This document shows, piece after piece, positions 47,385 through 55,706 of a stretch of 64,000 bases of DNA. Numbering within the stretch: position 1 is the first letter of the stretch; every line of letters starts with the position of its first letter. The stretch is from the NCBI RefSeq assembly GCF_024721175.1, contig NZ_CP099399.1, positions 1-64,000 of the forward strand, read 5' to 3'. The position numbers and the translations under genes are program-made. The notes beneath the pieces were generated by a model. The model was not told the origin of the DNA. It saw only the letters and a list, made by a program, of their open reading frames with translations, and ran no database searches. The stretch is from Rhizobium sp. Pop5 (lineage in GTDB: Bacteria > Pseudomonadota > Alphaproteobacteria > Rhizobiales > Rhizobiaceae).

Positions 47385-48020
47385 ATGACAAAAGATTGTC
47401 GCATTTCCACTTGCAAGACTGGCGTTGCATTCATTGCCGGCGCATTTGCCCTTATTCTGACGGCCTCGAGCGCGGGTGCGCAGTCGACCACGATGTCGGG
47501 CATGAAGCTTTCCAACGACCAGCCGATCCAGATCGAAAGCGACAAGCTTGAGATCCACGATCAGGAGCACACCGCCCTCTTCACCGGCAACGTCAAGGTC
47601 GTCCAGGGCACGACGACGATGCAGTCCGGCAAGATGACCGTCTATTACAAGGACAAGGCGGCGAAGGCCGCCTCAGGTGCCGCGGCACAACCTGAGGCAA
47701 AGCCGCAGCAGTCGGGTTCGCTTGCATCGGGAAGTGCTGATATAGACAAGATCCTGGTGACGGATAAGGTCTACCTGGTTTCGGGCACGCAGACGGCGAC
47801 CGCCGACGACGGCAATTTCGACATGGCCTCACAGACGTTCATCCTCACGGCGGACGACGGGAACAAGGTTATCCTGTCGGATGGGCCCAACGTCTTTACC
47901 GGCTGCAAACTGACCGTTCACATGCAAACCGGCCAGGCGGAGCTTGAAAGCTGCGGTGGTCGTGTCCAGATTCAGCTCGATCCGAAATCGCAGCCGAATA
48001 CGCAGCAGAAGCAGAACTGA
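47385..48020 (+). CDS. lptA: LPS transport periplasmic protein LptA (OstA-like)
   Basis: LptA forms the periplasmic bridge that carries LPS to the outer membrane. The 211-residue protein has a signal peptide (VAFIAGAFALILTASSAGAQ at about 10-29) and the OstA/LptA beta-jellyroll fold, with QPIQIESDKLEIHDQEHTALFTGNVKV (by position about 46-72) and SGKMTVYYKDKA. A Gln/Pro/Ser-rich loop (about 93-120) is an insertion compared with E. coli LptA. It is between lptC and lptB in the normal order. Confidence 0.92.
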   Translation: MTKDCRISTCKTGVAFIAGAFALILTASSAGAQSTTMSGMKLSNDQPIQIESDKLEIHDQEHTALFTGNVKVVQGTTTMQSGKMTVYYKDKAAKAASGAAAQPEAKPQQSGSLASGSADIDKILVTDKVYLVSGTQTATADDGNFDMASQTFILTADDGNKVILSDGPNVFTGCKLTVHMQTGQAELESCGGRVQIQLDPKSQPNTQQKQN

Positions 48021-48036
48021 GAAGCCGGCCTCCCAC

Positions 48037-48837
48037 GTGAAATTATCATCGCTATCCACCGTGTTCGGCAAGCCTGAGCCGCAAGCTGCGGGCGCCGCCG
48101 ACAAGAGTCGCTATCAGGGAACGCTGATCGCACGTGGTCTCACGAAGACCTATGCGACGCGCCGCGTCGTCAACGGCGTCTCGCTGGTGGTGCGCCGCGG
48201 CGAGGCCGTCGGGCTGCTCGGCCCGAACGGCGCCGGCAAGACGACCTGTTTTTACATGATCACCGGCCTTGTGCCGGTGGACGAAGGCACGATCGAGATC
48301 GACGGAAACGATGTCACGACCATGCCGATGTATCGCCGCTCGCGCCTCGGCGTCGGTTATCTTCCCCAGGAAGCCTCGATCTTCCGGGGACTGACGGTTG
48401 AAGAAAATATTCGGGCCGTCCTCGAAGTGCATGTGAAGGACAAGGCCGAGCGAGAGCAGAAGCTGAACGAGCTTCTGGAGGAATTCCATATCCAGAAGCT
48501 GCGCAAGAGCGCTGCCGTCGCCCTTTCCGGTGGCGAGCGCCGCCGACTCGAGATCGCCCGCGCCCTTGCGACCGATCCGACCTTCATGCTGCTCGACGAG
48601 CCATTTGCCGGCGTCGACCCGATTTCGGTCGCCGACATCCAGAATCTCGTTCACCACCTGACGGCGCGCGGCATCGGCGTTCTCATCACCGATCACAATG
48701 TGCGCGAGACGCTCGGGCTCATCGACCGCGCCTACATCATCCATGCCGGCGAGGTGCTGACCCACGGCCGGGCCAATGATATCGTCAACAATCCTGAAGT
48801 GCGCCGGCTCTATCTCGGCGACAATTTCAGTCTCTGA
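48037..48837 (+). CDS. lptB: LPS export ABC transporter ATP-binding protein LptB
   Basis: LptB powers LPS extraction by LptFG. The protein has Walker A GPNGAGKTTC, signature LSGGERRRLEIARALA, Walker B FMLLDEPFAGVDP, and the final H in LITDHNVRETL. From the GTG at 48037, the first start after the lptA stop, it is 266 residues, about 25 longer than E. coli LptB at its N-terminus; this extension (LSSLSTVFGKPEP) is common in rhizobial annotations. In R. etli the gene was known as ORF258 upstream of rpoN1. It is followed by rpoN. Confidence 0.94.
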   Translation: MKLSSLSTVFGKPEPQAAGAADKSRYQGTLIARGLTKTYATRRVVNGVSLVVRRGEAVGLLGPNGAGKTTCFYMITGLVPVDEGTIEIDGNDVTTMPMYRRSRLGVGYLPQEASIFRGLTVEENIRAVLEVHVKDKAEREQKLNELLEEFHIQKLRKSAAVALSGGERRRLEIARALATDPTFMLLDEPFAGVDPISVADIQNLVHHLTARGIGVLITDHNVRETLGLIDRAYIIHAGEVLTHGRANDIVNNPEVRRLYLGDNFSL

Positions 48838-48906
48838 CGCCAGATCCGGATGATATCAGGTCGGATCGGCCAAAATCTGAACCTGTATCTAAATCGGAGA
48901 ATGAGA

Positions 48907-48951
48907 GCATGATGCCGCCCGAAAACGGCTCACATTTTGTCGGCATCATGC
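48907..48951. repeat. Rhizobial intergenic palindromic element
   Basis: GCATGATGCCG (48907-48917) and CGGCATCATGC (48941-48951) form a perfect 11-bp inverted repeat with a 23-base loop. The GCATGATG...CATCATGC arms are like short palindromic repeats seen widely between rhizobial genes. It lies in the 261-base gap between lptB and rpoN and may end or stabilise lptB messages. Confidence 0.5.
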
Positions 48952-49098
48952 GCTGGGCGCAGAAATTCACCTTGTGGCATAGTTCCACTTGACCAAATCC
49001 AATAAAAAAGCAATTTTTGGGCCAAGTTGGATTTCCGTGGCCTGAAGCGTTGATCGGACGCGGTTTCCCAAGGAATCGTGGGGAGTTTCGCGTCCGTT

Positions 49099-50658
49099 AT
49101 GGCACTGTCCGCCAATCTTTTCCTGCGCCAGAACCAGTCCCTGGTGATGACACCGCAACTGATGCAATCCATCCAGTTGCTGCAGATGACGCATTTCGAA
49201 CTCACCCAGTTTATCGCACAGGAAGTTGAGAAGAACCCGCTGCTCGAATTTCCGTCGAATGACGGGGAGGCGGGCAATGAGCGCGGCGAAGGCGAGGATG
49301 GAGAATATGGCCATCAGCAGGAGGAGGCCGCATCGGACGACGGCTACGACAGCCGCACCGAGGCTCTCTCCAGCGACTGGTACGACAATGGCGGCAGCGC
49401 CAGTGCGAGCCGGTTGAGCGACGAACTCGACGCCAATTATACCAATGTCTTTCCCGATGACAGCGCGCCGCAGCGCCTCGATGCGCCCGAACTTGTCAGC
49501 CAGTGGAAATCGATGCCGGGCAGCGGCGAGGCCGCCGATTACGATCTTGATGATTTCGTCGCCGGCCAGGTGTCGCTGCGCGATCATCTCGTCCAGCAGA
49601 TTCCCTTCGTCCTGCCTGATATGGCCGACCGGCTGATTGCACAGAACTTCGTCGATCAGCTTGATGATTGCGGTTATCTGCAGACCGATATCGTCGAGAC
49701 CGGCGAGAGGCTGGGCACGAGTCCTGCACAGGCCGAGCGTGTGCTCGCCGCCCTTCAGACGCTCGATCCGCCGGGGGTTTTCGCCCGCAGCCTCGCCGAA
49801 TGCCTGGCAATCCAGCTCAAGCAGAAGGATCGTTATGACCCCGCCATGCAGGCGCTGGTCGAAAATCTCGAACTCCTGGCGCGGCGCGATTTCGCGACGC
49901 TGAAGCGTCTCTGCGGCGTCGACGAGGAAGACCTCCTCGACATGCTTGCCGAGATCCGCCAACTCAATCCGAAACCCGGCAGCGGTTTCGAGACGAGCCT
50001 CTCCGAAGCGATCATGCCCGACGTCGTCGTCAGGCCCTCCTCGGATGGCGGCTGGCTGGTCGAGCTCAATCCGGATACGCTGCCGCGCGTGCTGGTCAAC
50101 CAGTCCTATTTTTCCCGCGTGACCAGGAATGGAGAGGATCACGCCTTCCTTTCCGAGTGCCTGCAGAGCGCCAATTGGCTGACGCGCAGTCTCGACCAGC
50201 GGGCAAAGACCATCATGAAGGTGGCAAGCGAGATCGTCCGCCAGCAGGACGCTTTCCTGCTGCACGGCGTCGATCAACTGCGCCCGCTGAACCTGAAGAC
50301 GGTCGCCGAGGCGATCAAGATGCATGAATCCACAGTCAGCCGTGTCACTTCGAACAAATACATGCTGACGCCGCGCGGGCTCTTCGAGCTCAAATATTTC
50401 TTCACCGTCTCGATCAGCGCCGTCGAGGGCGGCGACAGCCATTCGGCGGAGGCCGTGCGGCACAAGATCCGGACATTGATCATGCAGGAGAGCCCGGACG
50501 CAGTGCTGTCGGACGACGATATTGTCGACATGCTGAAGAGGGGCGGCATCGATCTCGCCCGCCGCACGGTTGCCAAATACAGGGAGGCGATGAACATCGC
50601 TTCCTCGGTCCAGCGCCGCCGCGAGAAGCGGGCGCTTGCCAAGGTCTCCGGCTTCTGA
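49099..50658 (+). CDS. rpoN: RNA polymerase sigma-54 factor RpoN
   Basis: Sigma-54 directs transcription of nitrogen, C4-dicarboxylate and nif-type genes with enhancer-binding activators. The 519-residue protein has the Gln-rich region I (RQNQSLVMTPQLMQSIQLLQMTHFEL by position about 9-34), a variable acidic region II, core-binding region, and at the C-terminus the RpoN box ARRTVAKYRE. The ATG at 49099 matches the usual sigma-54 N-terminus MALSANLFL; an upstream GTG at 49078 has a nearer AAGGAA site and is an alternative. It follows lptB, and would usually be followed by hpf; here an EamA gene intervenes. In R. etli this is the rpoN1 type. Confidence 0.97.
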   Translation: MALSANLFLRQNQSLVMTPQLMQSIQLLQMTHFELTQFIAQEVEKNPLLEFPSNDGEAGNERGEGEDGEYGHQQEEAASDDGYDSRTEALSSDWYDNGGSASASRLSDELDANYTNVFPDDSAPQRLDAPELVSQWKSMPGSGEAADYDLDDFVAGQVSLRDHLVQQIPFVLPDMADRLIAQNFVDQLDDCGYLQTDIVETGERLGTSPAQAERVLAALQTLDPPGVFARSLAECLAIQLKQKDRYDPAMQALVENLELLARRDFATLKRLCGVDEEDLLDMLAEIRQLNPKPGSGFETSLSEAIMPDVVVRPSSDGGWLVELNPDTLPRVLVNQSYFSRVTRNGEDHAFLSECLQSANWLTRSLDQRAKTIMKVASEIVRQQDAFLLHGVDQLRPLNLKTVAEAIKMHESTVSRVTSNKYMLTPRGLFELKYFFTVSISAVEGGDSHSAEAVRHKIRTLIMQESPDAVLSDDDIVDMLKRGGIDLARRTVAKYREAMNIASSVQRRREKRALAKVSGF

Positions 50659-50746
50659 TGCGGCAATGCTTCGGCCTTGATCGAAGCATCCTCACGCAAA
50701 TCCCGCTATCTCTCTGGTGATTTGAGACAACAGCGAAGTACAAACC

Positions 50747-51670
50747 ATGGCGCCGCAAAATTCGAACCTTGCCAGAGAGCTCGCCCTGCTGCTGGCGCTG
50801 GCGACTCTCTGGGGTTCCTCCTACACCTTCATCAAGATCGGTGTTGAGACCATCTCGCCGGTGACTTTAATTGCGATACGCACGCTGATCGCCGGCGGTA
50901 TTCTGGTTGCCGTCCTGCGCTACCGAAAAGTCCGGCTGCCGAGGGATCGCGAGACATGGCGGCGGTTCTTCCTTCAGGCCTGCCTGAACAGCGTCATTCC
51001 CTTCACCTTGATCGCCTGGGCCGAACAGTCGGTCGATGCCGGACTGGCGGTTATCCTCAACTCGGCAACGCCGATCTTCACCTTTCTGCTGACCGTGCTG
51101 ATTACCCGTCATGAGCAGGTGACCTTACGAAAGCTCTTCGGCGTCCTGGCCGGCCTGGCCGGCATCTGTCTGGTTATTGGGGTCGAAGCGTTCGGTGGTC
51201 TCGGCGAAAGCCTGATGGCGCAGCTCGCCATCATCGCGGCGACCATTTGCTACGCAGGTGCCGCGATTTTCGGCAAGAACTTCAGAGGGCTCGATCCTGC
51301 CGTGCCGGCCGCCGGCTCGTTGATATCAGGCGCCGTCATTCTCCTGCCGGCGAGCCTCGTGGTCGATCGGCCGTGGGAGCTCACTCCTTCGGCGGCATCG
51401 ATCCTGGCGCTGCTTGCTCTTTCGGCCTTTTCGACGGCTCTGGCCTTTGCGATCTATTTCCGTCTCGTCCAGACGCTGGGATCGGTCGGAACGACCTCGC
51501 AGGCCTATCTCAGAGTGCCTATCGGTGTTGCGATCGGCATCGTCTTCCTCGGCGAAAGGCTGAGTTCGACGGCCTGGATCGGCCTTGCCTGCGTCATTGC
51601 GGGTGTCGCCGCCATGACAATGCCTGGCAAAGGCGAATACCGTGCGGCGCAAAGCGCGGGAAGTCGATGA
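50747..51670 (+). CDS. EamA-family (DMT) membrane transporter
   Basis: The 307-residue protein has ten predicted hydrophobic helices in two EamA repeats (first starting LLLALATLWGSSYTFIKIG, second near residue 160 with YAGAAIFGKNF), the layout of drug/metabolite exporters such as RhaT/YdcZ relatives. The substrate is unknown. It lies between rpoN and hpf, which are adjacent in the R. etli cluster I know of, so it looks like a lineage-specific insertion. An 88-base gap after rpoN and a promoter-like sequence before hpf suggest it is not simply co-transcribed with hpf. Confidence 0.85.
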   Translation: MAPQNSNLARELALLLALATLWGSSYTFIKIGVETISPVTLIAIRTLIAGGILVAVLRYRKVRLPRDRETWRRFFLQACLNSVIPFTLIAWAEQSVDAGLAVILNSATPIFTFLLTVLITRHEQVTLRKLFGVLAGLAGICLVIGVEAFGGLGESLMAQLAIIAATICYAGAAIFGKNFRGLDPAVPAAGSLISGAVILLPASLVVDRPWELTPSAASILALLALSAFSTALAFAIYFRLVQTLGSVGTTSQAYLRVPIGVAIGIVFLGERLSSTAWIGLACVIAGVAAMTMPGKGEYRAAQSAGSR

Positions 51671-51700
51671 GGTGAGACCTGCGCCGATTCTGTGGCCCTA

Positions 51701-51729
51701 TTGACTTTTCGGTAACCTCTGGCTAGAAG
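51701..51729 (+). promoter_or_regulatory. Candidate hpf promoter
   Basis: TTGACT (51701-51706) and TAGAAG (51724-51729) are 17 bases apart, close to the vegetative consensus. The start of hpf is about 170 bases further on, so the leader would be long. Pattern match only. Confidence 0.4.
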
Positions 51730-51899
51730 CCCGCCGCAATCGAGGCCGCAAGCGGCATCTGGAGTTATCCCCATCATCCCAAGGGCGCCAAGGACCTGCA
51801 GGCTCACGCGATCTTGCCTGAGATTGCGCGAAGTGCTTGGATGAACCTGAGGCTTGGCGTAAACTGATACCCGCAAACGACCATAAGAAGGGAAACTCC

Positions 51900-52475
51900 A
51901 TGAGTGTGCGTGTATCCGGGAAACATATGGAAATTGGTGAATCGTTCCGTCAAAAGATCGAGGACCAAATTGGTATGGCCATCACGAAATACTTCGACGG
52001 GGGGTATTCCGGCCAGGTGACCGTGGTAAAGGCGAGTTCCCGTTTCTCCGCAGATTGTAAGCTCCATCTCGACAGCGGCGTGGTGTTGCATGCGGCCGGC
52101 GAAGCGACCGATCCTCAGCTTGCTTTCGACGCTGCTTCCGAGCGCATCGAAAAGCGTCTGCGCCGCTACAAGCGCAAGCTGAAGGACCATCATGCCGGAA
52201 ACCATCTGAACGGTTTTGCAGAAGTCGCCTACACGGTCATGGATTCGGTTCCTGATCATGAAGATGAAATTCCCGACGATTTCGCCCCGGCGATCGTCGC
52301 CGAAAGCACGAAGCAGCTGAAGACCATGTCGGTCGCCACCGCCGTGATGGCGCTCGACATGACCGACGAGCCGCTTCTCCTGTTCCGCAGCCCCGGCAAG
52401 GAACATCTGAACATCGTTTACCGTCGGCATGACGGAAATATTGGCTGGATCGATTCGGCCAATATCAAAGGCTGA
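51900..52475 (+). CDS. hpf: Ribosome hibernation promoting factor, long form
   Basis: Hpf stabilises inactive ribosomes as dimers in stationary phase. The 191-residue protein has the N-terminal S30AE/RaiA domain (VRVSGKHMEIGESFRQKIEDQI to about residue 110) and the C-terminal ribosome-binding tail (KTMSVATAVMALDMTDEPLLLFRSPGKEHLNIVYRRHDGNIGWID by position about 140-184), so it is the long form. GAAGGGAA lies upstream of the ATG at 51900. It corresponds to ORF191 beside rpoN1 in R. etli. ptsN follows. Regulation by the rpoN/ptsN neighbours is possible but not shown. Confidence 0.94.
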   Translation: MSVRVSGKHMEIGESFRQKIEDQIGMAITKYFDGGYSGQVTVVKASSRFSADCKLHLDSGVVLHAAGEATDPQLAFDAASERIEKRLRRYKRKLKDHHAGNHLNGFAEVAYTVMDSVPDHEDEIPDDFAPAIVAESTKQLKTMSVATAVMALDMTDEPLLLFRSPGKEHLNIVYRRHDGNIGWIDSANIKG

Positions 52476-52486
52476 GATCAGGCGTT

Positions 52487-52510
52487 GAGCGGCGGTGATT
52501 GTCGCCGCTC
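52487..52510 (+). other. GC-rich hairpin between hpf and ptsN
   Basis: GAGCGGCG (52487-52494) pairs perfectly with CGCCGCTC (52503-52510) around an 8-base loop. It begins 12 bases after the hpf stop and 35 bases before the ptsN start. There is no T-run, so it is more likely a processing or stabilising hairpin than a full terminator. Confidence 0.5.
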
Positions 52511-52544
52511 CTTCATCTGATCCCGGCGACAGAAGGAAAAAGAA

Positions 52545-53009
52545 ATGGCATTGGCAGATTTGCTCCATCAGGATGCGATCATTCCCGCCCTCAGAGTAAA
52601 TTCCAAGAAACAGTTGCTTCAGGAATTGGCAGCAAAAGCCTCCAAAATCACGGGGCTTTCCGAGCGGGAGATCTTTGACGTCATCCTGCAGCGCGAGCGC
52701 CTGGGCTCTACGGGCGTCGGCAACGGCATCGCCATTCCCCACGGCAAGCTGGTGAACATCCATTCGATCGTCGGCATCTTCGCCCGGCTGGATCAGCCGG
52801 TCGATTTCGAGGCGCTGGACGATCAGCCGGTCGATCTGGTGTTCCTGCTGCTCGCGCCCGAGGGCGCGGGTGCCGATCACCTCAAGGCTTTGTCGCGTAT
52901 CGCTCGCGTCCTGCGCGATCATGATCTGGTTGCAAAATTACGCGCGACCGATTCCGCCTCGGCGATCTATGCTTTCCTGAACGAAGAGCAGACATCGAAC
53001 GCCGCCTGA
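52545..53009 (+). CDS. ptsN: Nitrogen-related phosphotransferase protein EIIA-Ntr (PtsN)
   Basis: PtsN is the last protein of the PTS-Ntr phosphorelay and regulates potassium, nitrogen and carbon functions by its phosphorylation state. The 154-residue EIIA-fructose-type domain has the phosphorylated His in GNGIAIPHGKL near residue 66 and the LLLAPEGAGADHLKALSRIARVLRD stretch (by position about 104-128). Length equals ORF154 of R. etli. The start has AAGGAAAAAG upstream. It is the last gene of the lptC-rpoN-hpf-ptsN cluster and ends before a bidirectional terminator. Confidence 0.95.
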   Translation: MALADLLHQDAIIPALRVNSKKQLLQELAAKASKITGLSEREIFDVILQRERLGSTGVGNGIAIPHGKLVNIHSIVGIFARLDQPVDFEALDDQPVDLVFLLLAPEGAGADHLKALSRIARVLRDHDLVAKLRATDSASAIYAFLNEEQTSNAA

Positions 53010-53075
53010 CGCATATCGCACACGCGATTGTGATAACGACGTAAAAATGAAATCTTAGCTCGATCCCCAAATGCG

Positions 53076-53105
53076 AAAGGCGCCTGGTCTCCCAGGCGCC
53101 TTTTT
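53076..53105. terminator. Bidirectional terminator between ptsN and the chemoreceptor gene
   Basis: A perfect 12-bp stem (AAAGGCGCCTGG at 53076-53087, CCAGGCGCCTTT at 53092-53103) with a TCTC loop is followed by five T on the plus strand. It lies between the converging ptsN and methyl-accepting protein genes and can serve both. Confidence 0.85.
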
Positions 53106-53125
53106 CACTACAAGTGGTTGAGCGG

Positions 53126-55465
53126 TCAGAACTCTTCCCAGTTATCCTGCGCCACGGCGCTCGAACCGCGCGATGCCGCAGCCGCACGGCGGGGAGCCGG
53201 TGCGGCAGCCCGATACGAGGGAGCCGCGACAACAGGCGTACGCATCTGCTGCGCAACCGAGGCGAGGGCCGCGGCGTTGCCGACGCCCGAGACCCTGAAG
53301 CGCGTGGCGAGCGCCTTCAGCGTCTGTGCCTCGTCGTTGAGGGCGACGCTCGCGGCAGTCGCTTCCTCCACCATCGCCGCGTTCTGCTGCGTCACCTGGT
53401 CCATCTGGTTCATGGCCTGGTTGATTTCCTTGAGGCCGACCGCCTGTTCGCTGGCGGAGGCCGAGATCTGCCGGATCAGGCCGTTGATGCCCATCACCTG
53501 TTCGGCGATCTTGTGCAGCGTGCCGCCGGCGCGCCCGACGAGATCGACGCCTTCCTTGACCTGGACGGCCGAGGTGTTGATCAGCGTCTTGATCTCCTTG
53601 GCGGCGTTGGCCGAACGCTGGGCGAGTTCCCGCACTTCCTGGGCGACGACGGCAAATCCCTTGCCGGCTTCGCCCGCGCGGGCGGCCTCGACACCGGCAT
53701 TCAGCGCCAGCAGGTTCGTCTGGAAGGCGATTTCGTCGATGACGCCGATTATCCGCGAGACCTCCGTCGAGGACTGCTCGATCCCCTGCATCGAGGCGAT
53801 CGCCTTCTGCACCACTTCGCCCGATCTCTCGGCATCCTGGCAGGCGAGATTGACGTTGTCGGCGGCAGTGCGCGCATTCTCGGCGCTGGAATCGACCTGT
53901 GCGGTGAGTTCGTTGAGCGCGGCCGCCGTCTCTTCCAAGCTTGCCGCCTGCTGTTCGGTGCGCTTGGCGAGGTCGGAAGCGCTGTTGCTGATCTCACCGG
54001 TGCCGGAGCCGATATTGGCGACGCTGAAGGTCATCGTGTTGATGGTCTCTTCGAGGCTGACGAGGGCGGCGTTGAAATCCTGCTTCAGCTTGCCGTATTC
54101 GCCAGGGAAGTCGTCAGTGATGCGATACCCCAGATTGCCTTGCGAGAGCTCGGAAAGCCCGGTGCCGACGATCGAGACGATACGGCGCTGCAGTGACACC
54201 GATTCCTGGCGTTCCAATTCCGAACGGCCGCGCTCGGCCTCGGCGGCCTGCCGTTGGTCGGCGGCCTCGCTTTCGAGGCGCATGCTGTCGGCGAGTTTGA
54301 AGCGGAAGCCTTCAAGCGCCTTGGCGACGGAGCCGATTTCGTCGGTACGATCCTGAGCGGCGACCGGTTCGGAATATTTACCGTCACTCAGCGTCTTGAC
54401 GCTGGCGACGAGACCGCCAAGCGGCCGCTGTACGAACGAACGGACGGCGAAATAGAGCGCGAGCATGACGGCGCCAAGGACGATCAGGCCATTGATGATC
54501 ATCAGATAGGTCTGGTCGCGCACCGGCGCGTTGATTGCCGTATGCGGCACGTCGACGAGCACGACCCAGGTGGCGTTGACGCCTGGAACGGCGAAGGGAT
54601 AAACGACGCGGTCGAAGCGATCGAGGCCGTCATAGGTGAGGTTTTTGACGAGGCCGGACTGCTTGTTCGACAGCGCCGATTTGACGACCTCGGTGCCCTC
54701 GCCGTCATATTGCTTGGTCATCAGGTCGGGCTTCGGCGCGACGATCCAGTTGCCGGCCTGCGACAGCAGCGTGACACGGCCGGAGCCGAAGGGGTGCAGC
54801 GCCTGTAGCTTGTCGGTCAGCGACTTCAGCGAGATGTCGACACCGCCGATGCCGATCATTTTGCCGCCCGACATGACGGGATAGGAGATCGAGGTCAGCA
54901 GCGTCGGTACGTCGGTTCCCTGGGCCATGTAAGGCGTGGTGATTGCGCCTTTGCCGCTGTCGGCGGCGAGCTTCCACCATTCGGCGGTGTAATCGTTGTC
55001 GAACGTCGAATACTGGATGCCGCCGTCCTTGGTCTTCGACCAGTAGGGCGTGAAGGCGCCGTTCTTGTTGGTGCCTTCGTCATTGTTGTTGGCGATTTCA
55101 GTGGTCTTGCCGTCGAGCGCGCCGAGCTGCTCGCAGAACCAGCTGCCGAAGGCGAAGGCGTTCTGTTCGAGATTGGCCTTCAGCACGTTGATCATGCCCT
55201 TGCGATCGAGCGATTTGCCTTCATGGCCGCGGCCGATGACGCCTGACATGGTGCGCGCGGCACTGGCCAGTTCGCCGACATTGGCAGCGATTTCATTGGC
55301 GATCGATTTTGCTTCGAGATTGGCCTGATCCATCGTCAGCGTCTGGACGCGATCCCGGGTCTGGCCGATGAGGAAAAAGTTCGAAACGATCAGAACAAGC
55401 GCGATGGCGATGCCTGTGATGACGATGAGCTTCGCCGCAAGCGATTTCATACGAAAAATGAACAT
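53126..55465 (-). CDS. Methyl-accepting chemotaxis protein with periplasmic Cache domain
   Basis: This 779-residue chemoreceptor has an N-terminal membrane helix (LIVITGIAIALVLIVSNFFLIG, about 13-34), a large periplasmic Cache-type sensor (about 40-310; GVDISLKSLTDKLQAL), a second helix, HAMP, and a cytoplasmic signalling domain with the hairpin tip IDEIAFQTNLLALNAGVEAA (by position). It ends in NWEEF, the pentapeptide that docks CheR/CheB in receptors such as Tsr. The ATG at 55465 has GAGGA 5 bases upstream; the longer frame to 55786 has no family similarity. The ligand is unknown. It faces ptsN. Confidence 0.93.
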   Translation of the reverse strand: MFIFRMKSLAAKLIVITGIAIALVLIVSNFFLIGQTRDRVQTLTMDQANLEAKSIANEIAANVGELASAARTMSGVIGRGHEGKSLDRKGMINVLKANLEQNAFAFGSWFCEQLGALDGKTTEIANNNDEGTNKNGAFTPYWSKTKDGGIQYSTFDNDYTAEWWKLAADSGKGAITTPYMAQGTDVPTLLTSISYPVMSGGKMIGIGGVDISLKSLTDKLQALHPFGSGRVTLLSQAGNWIVAPKPDLMTKQYDGEGTEVVKSALSNKQSGLVKNLTYDGLDRFDRVVYPFAVPGVNATWVVLVDVPHTAINAPVRDQTYLMIINGLIVLGAVMLALYFAVRSFVQRPLGGLVASVKTLSDGKYSEPVAAQDRTDEIGSVAKALEGFRFKLADSMRLESEAADQRQAAEAERGRSELERQESVSLQRRIVSIVGTGLSELSQGNLGYRITDDFPGEYGKLKQDFNAALVSLEETINTMTFSVANIGSGTGEISNSASDLAKRTEQQAASLEETAAALNELTAQVDSSAENARTAADNVNLACQDAERSGEVVQKAIASMQGIEQSSTEVSRIIGVIDEIAFQTNLLALNAGVEAARAGEAGKGFAVVAQEVRELAQRSANAAKEIKTLINTSAVQVKEGVDLVGRAGGTLHKIAEQVMGINGLIRQISASASEQAVGLKEINQAMNQMDQVTQQNAAMVEEATAASVALNDEAQTLKALATRFRVSGVGNAAALASVAQQMRTPVVAAPSYRAAAPAPRRAAAASRGSSAVAQDNWEEF

Positions 55466-55706
55466 AGGGTCCTCGGGCAAGGATACGCCGAATGGGCATT
55501 CTTCGGCGCAGGAGCGAAGGCCTCGCTCCGTCATGGAGCAGCCGCGTGGATGACCGGATCTCAAACAGCAGAAGCCGGCGACCATGAGCAGGATCGCCAG
55601 ATATCTCTTAAATTTGAATGAAACTTTAGAGGCTAGCCCAGGGAAAACCGCAGGAATTCCCTTAAAATCAAGGGGCTCTTTCGGCGGCTTCGCAAAAGAG
55701 ACGGAG
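55466..55706. other. Intergenic region upstream of the chemoreceptor
   Basis: This 241-base stretch holds the promoter region of the chemoreceptor and the 3' end of the ribokinase transcript. A weak hairpin (CCCTT / AAGGG near 55660-55678) is visible. I see no small gene with a ribosome binding site. Confidence 0.4.

Noticed and set aside
48838..49098. Sigma-54 promoter before rpoN (TGGCAT...)
   Set aside because: TGGCAT at about 48973 lacks a TTGC element at the required distance.
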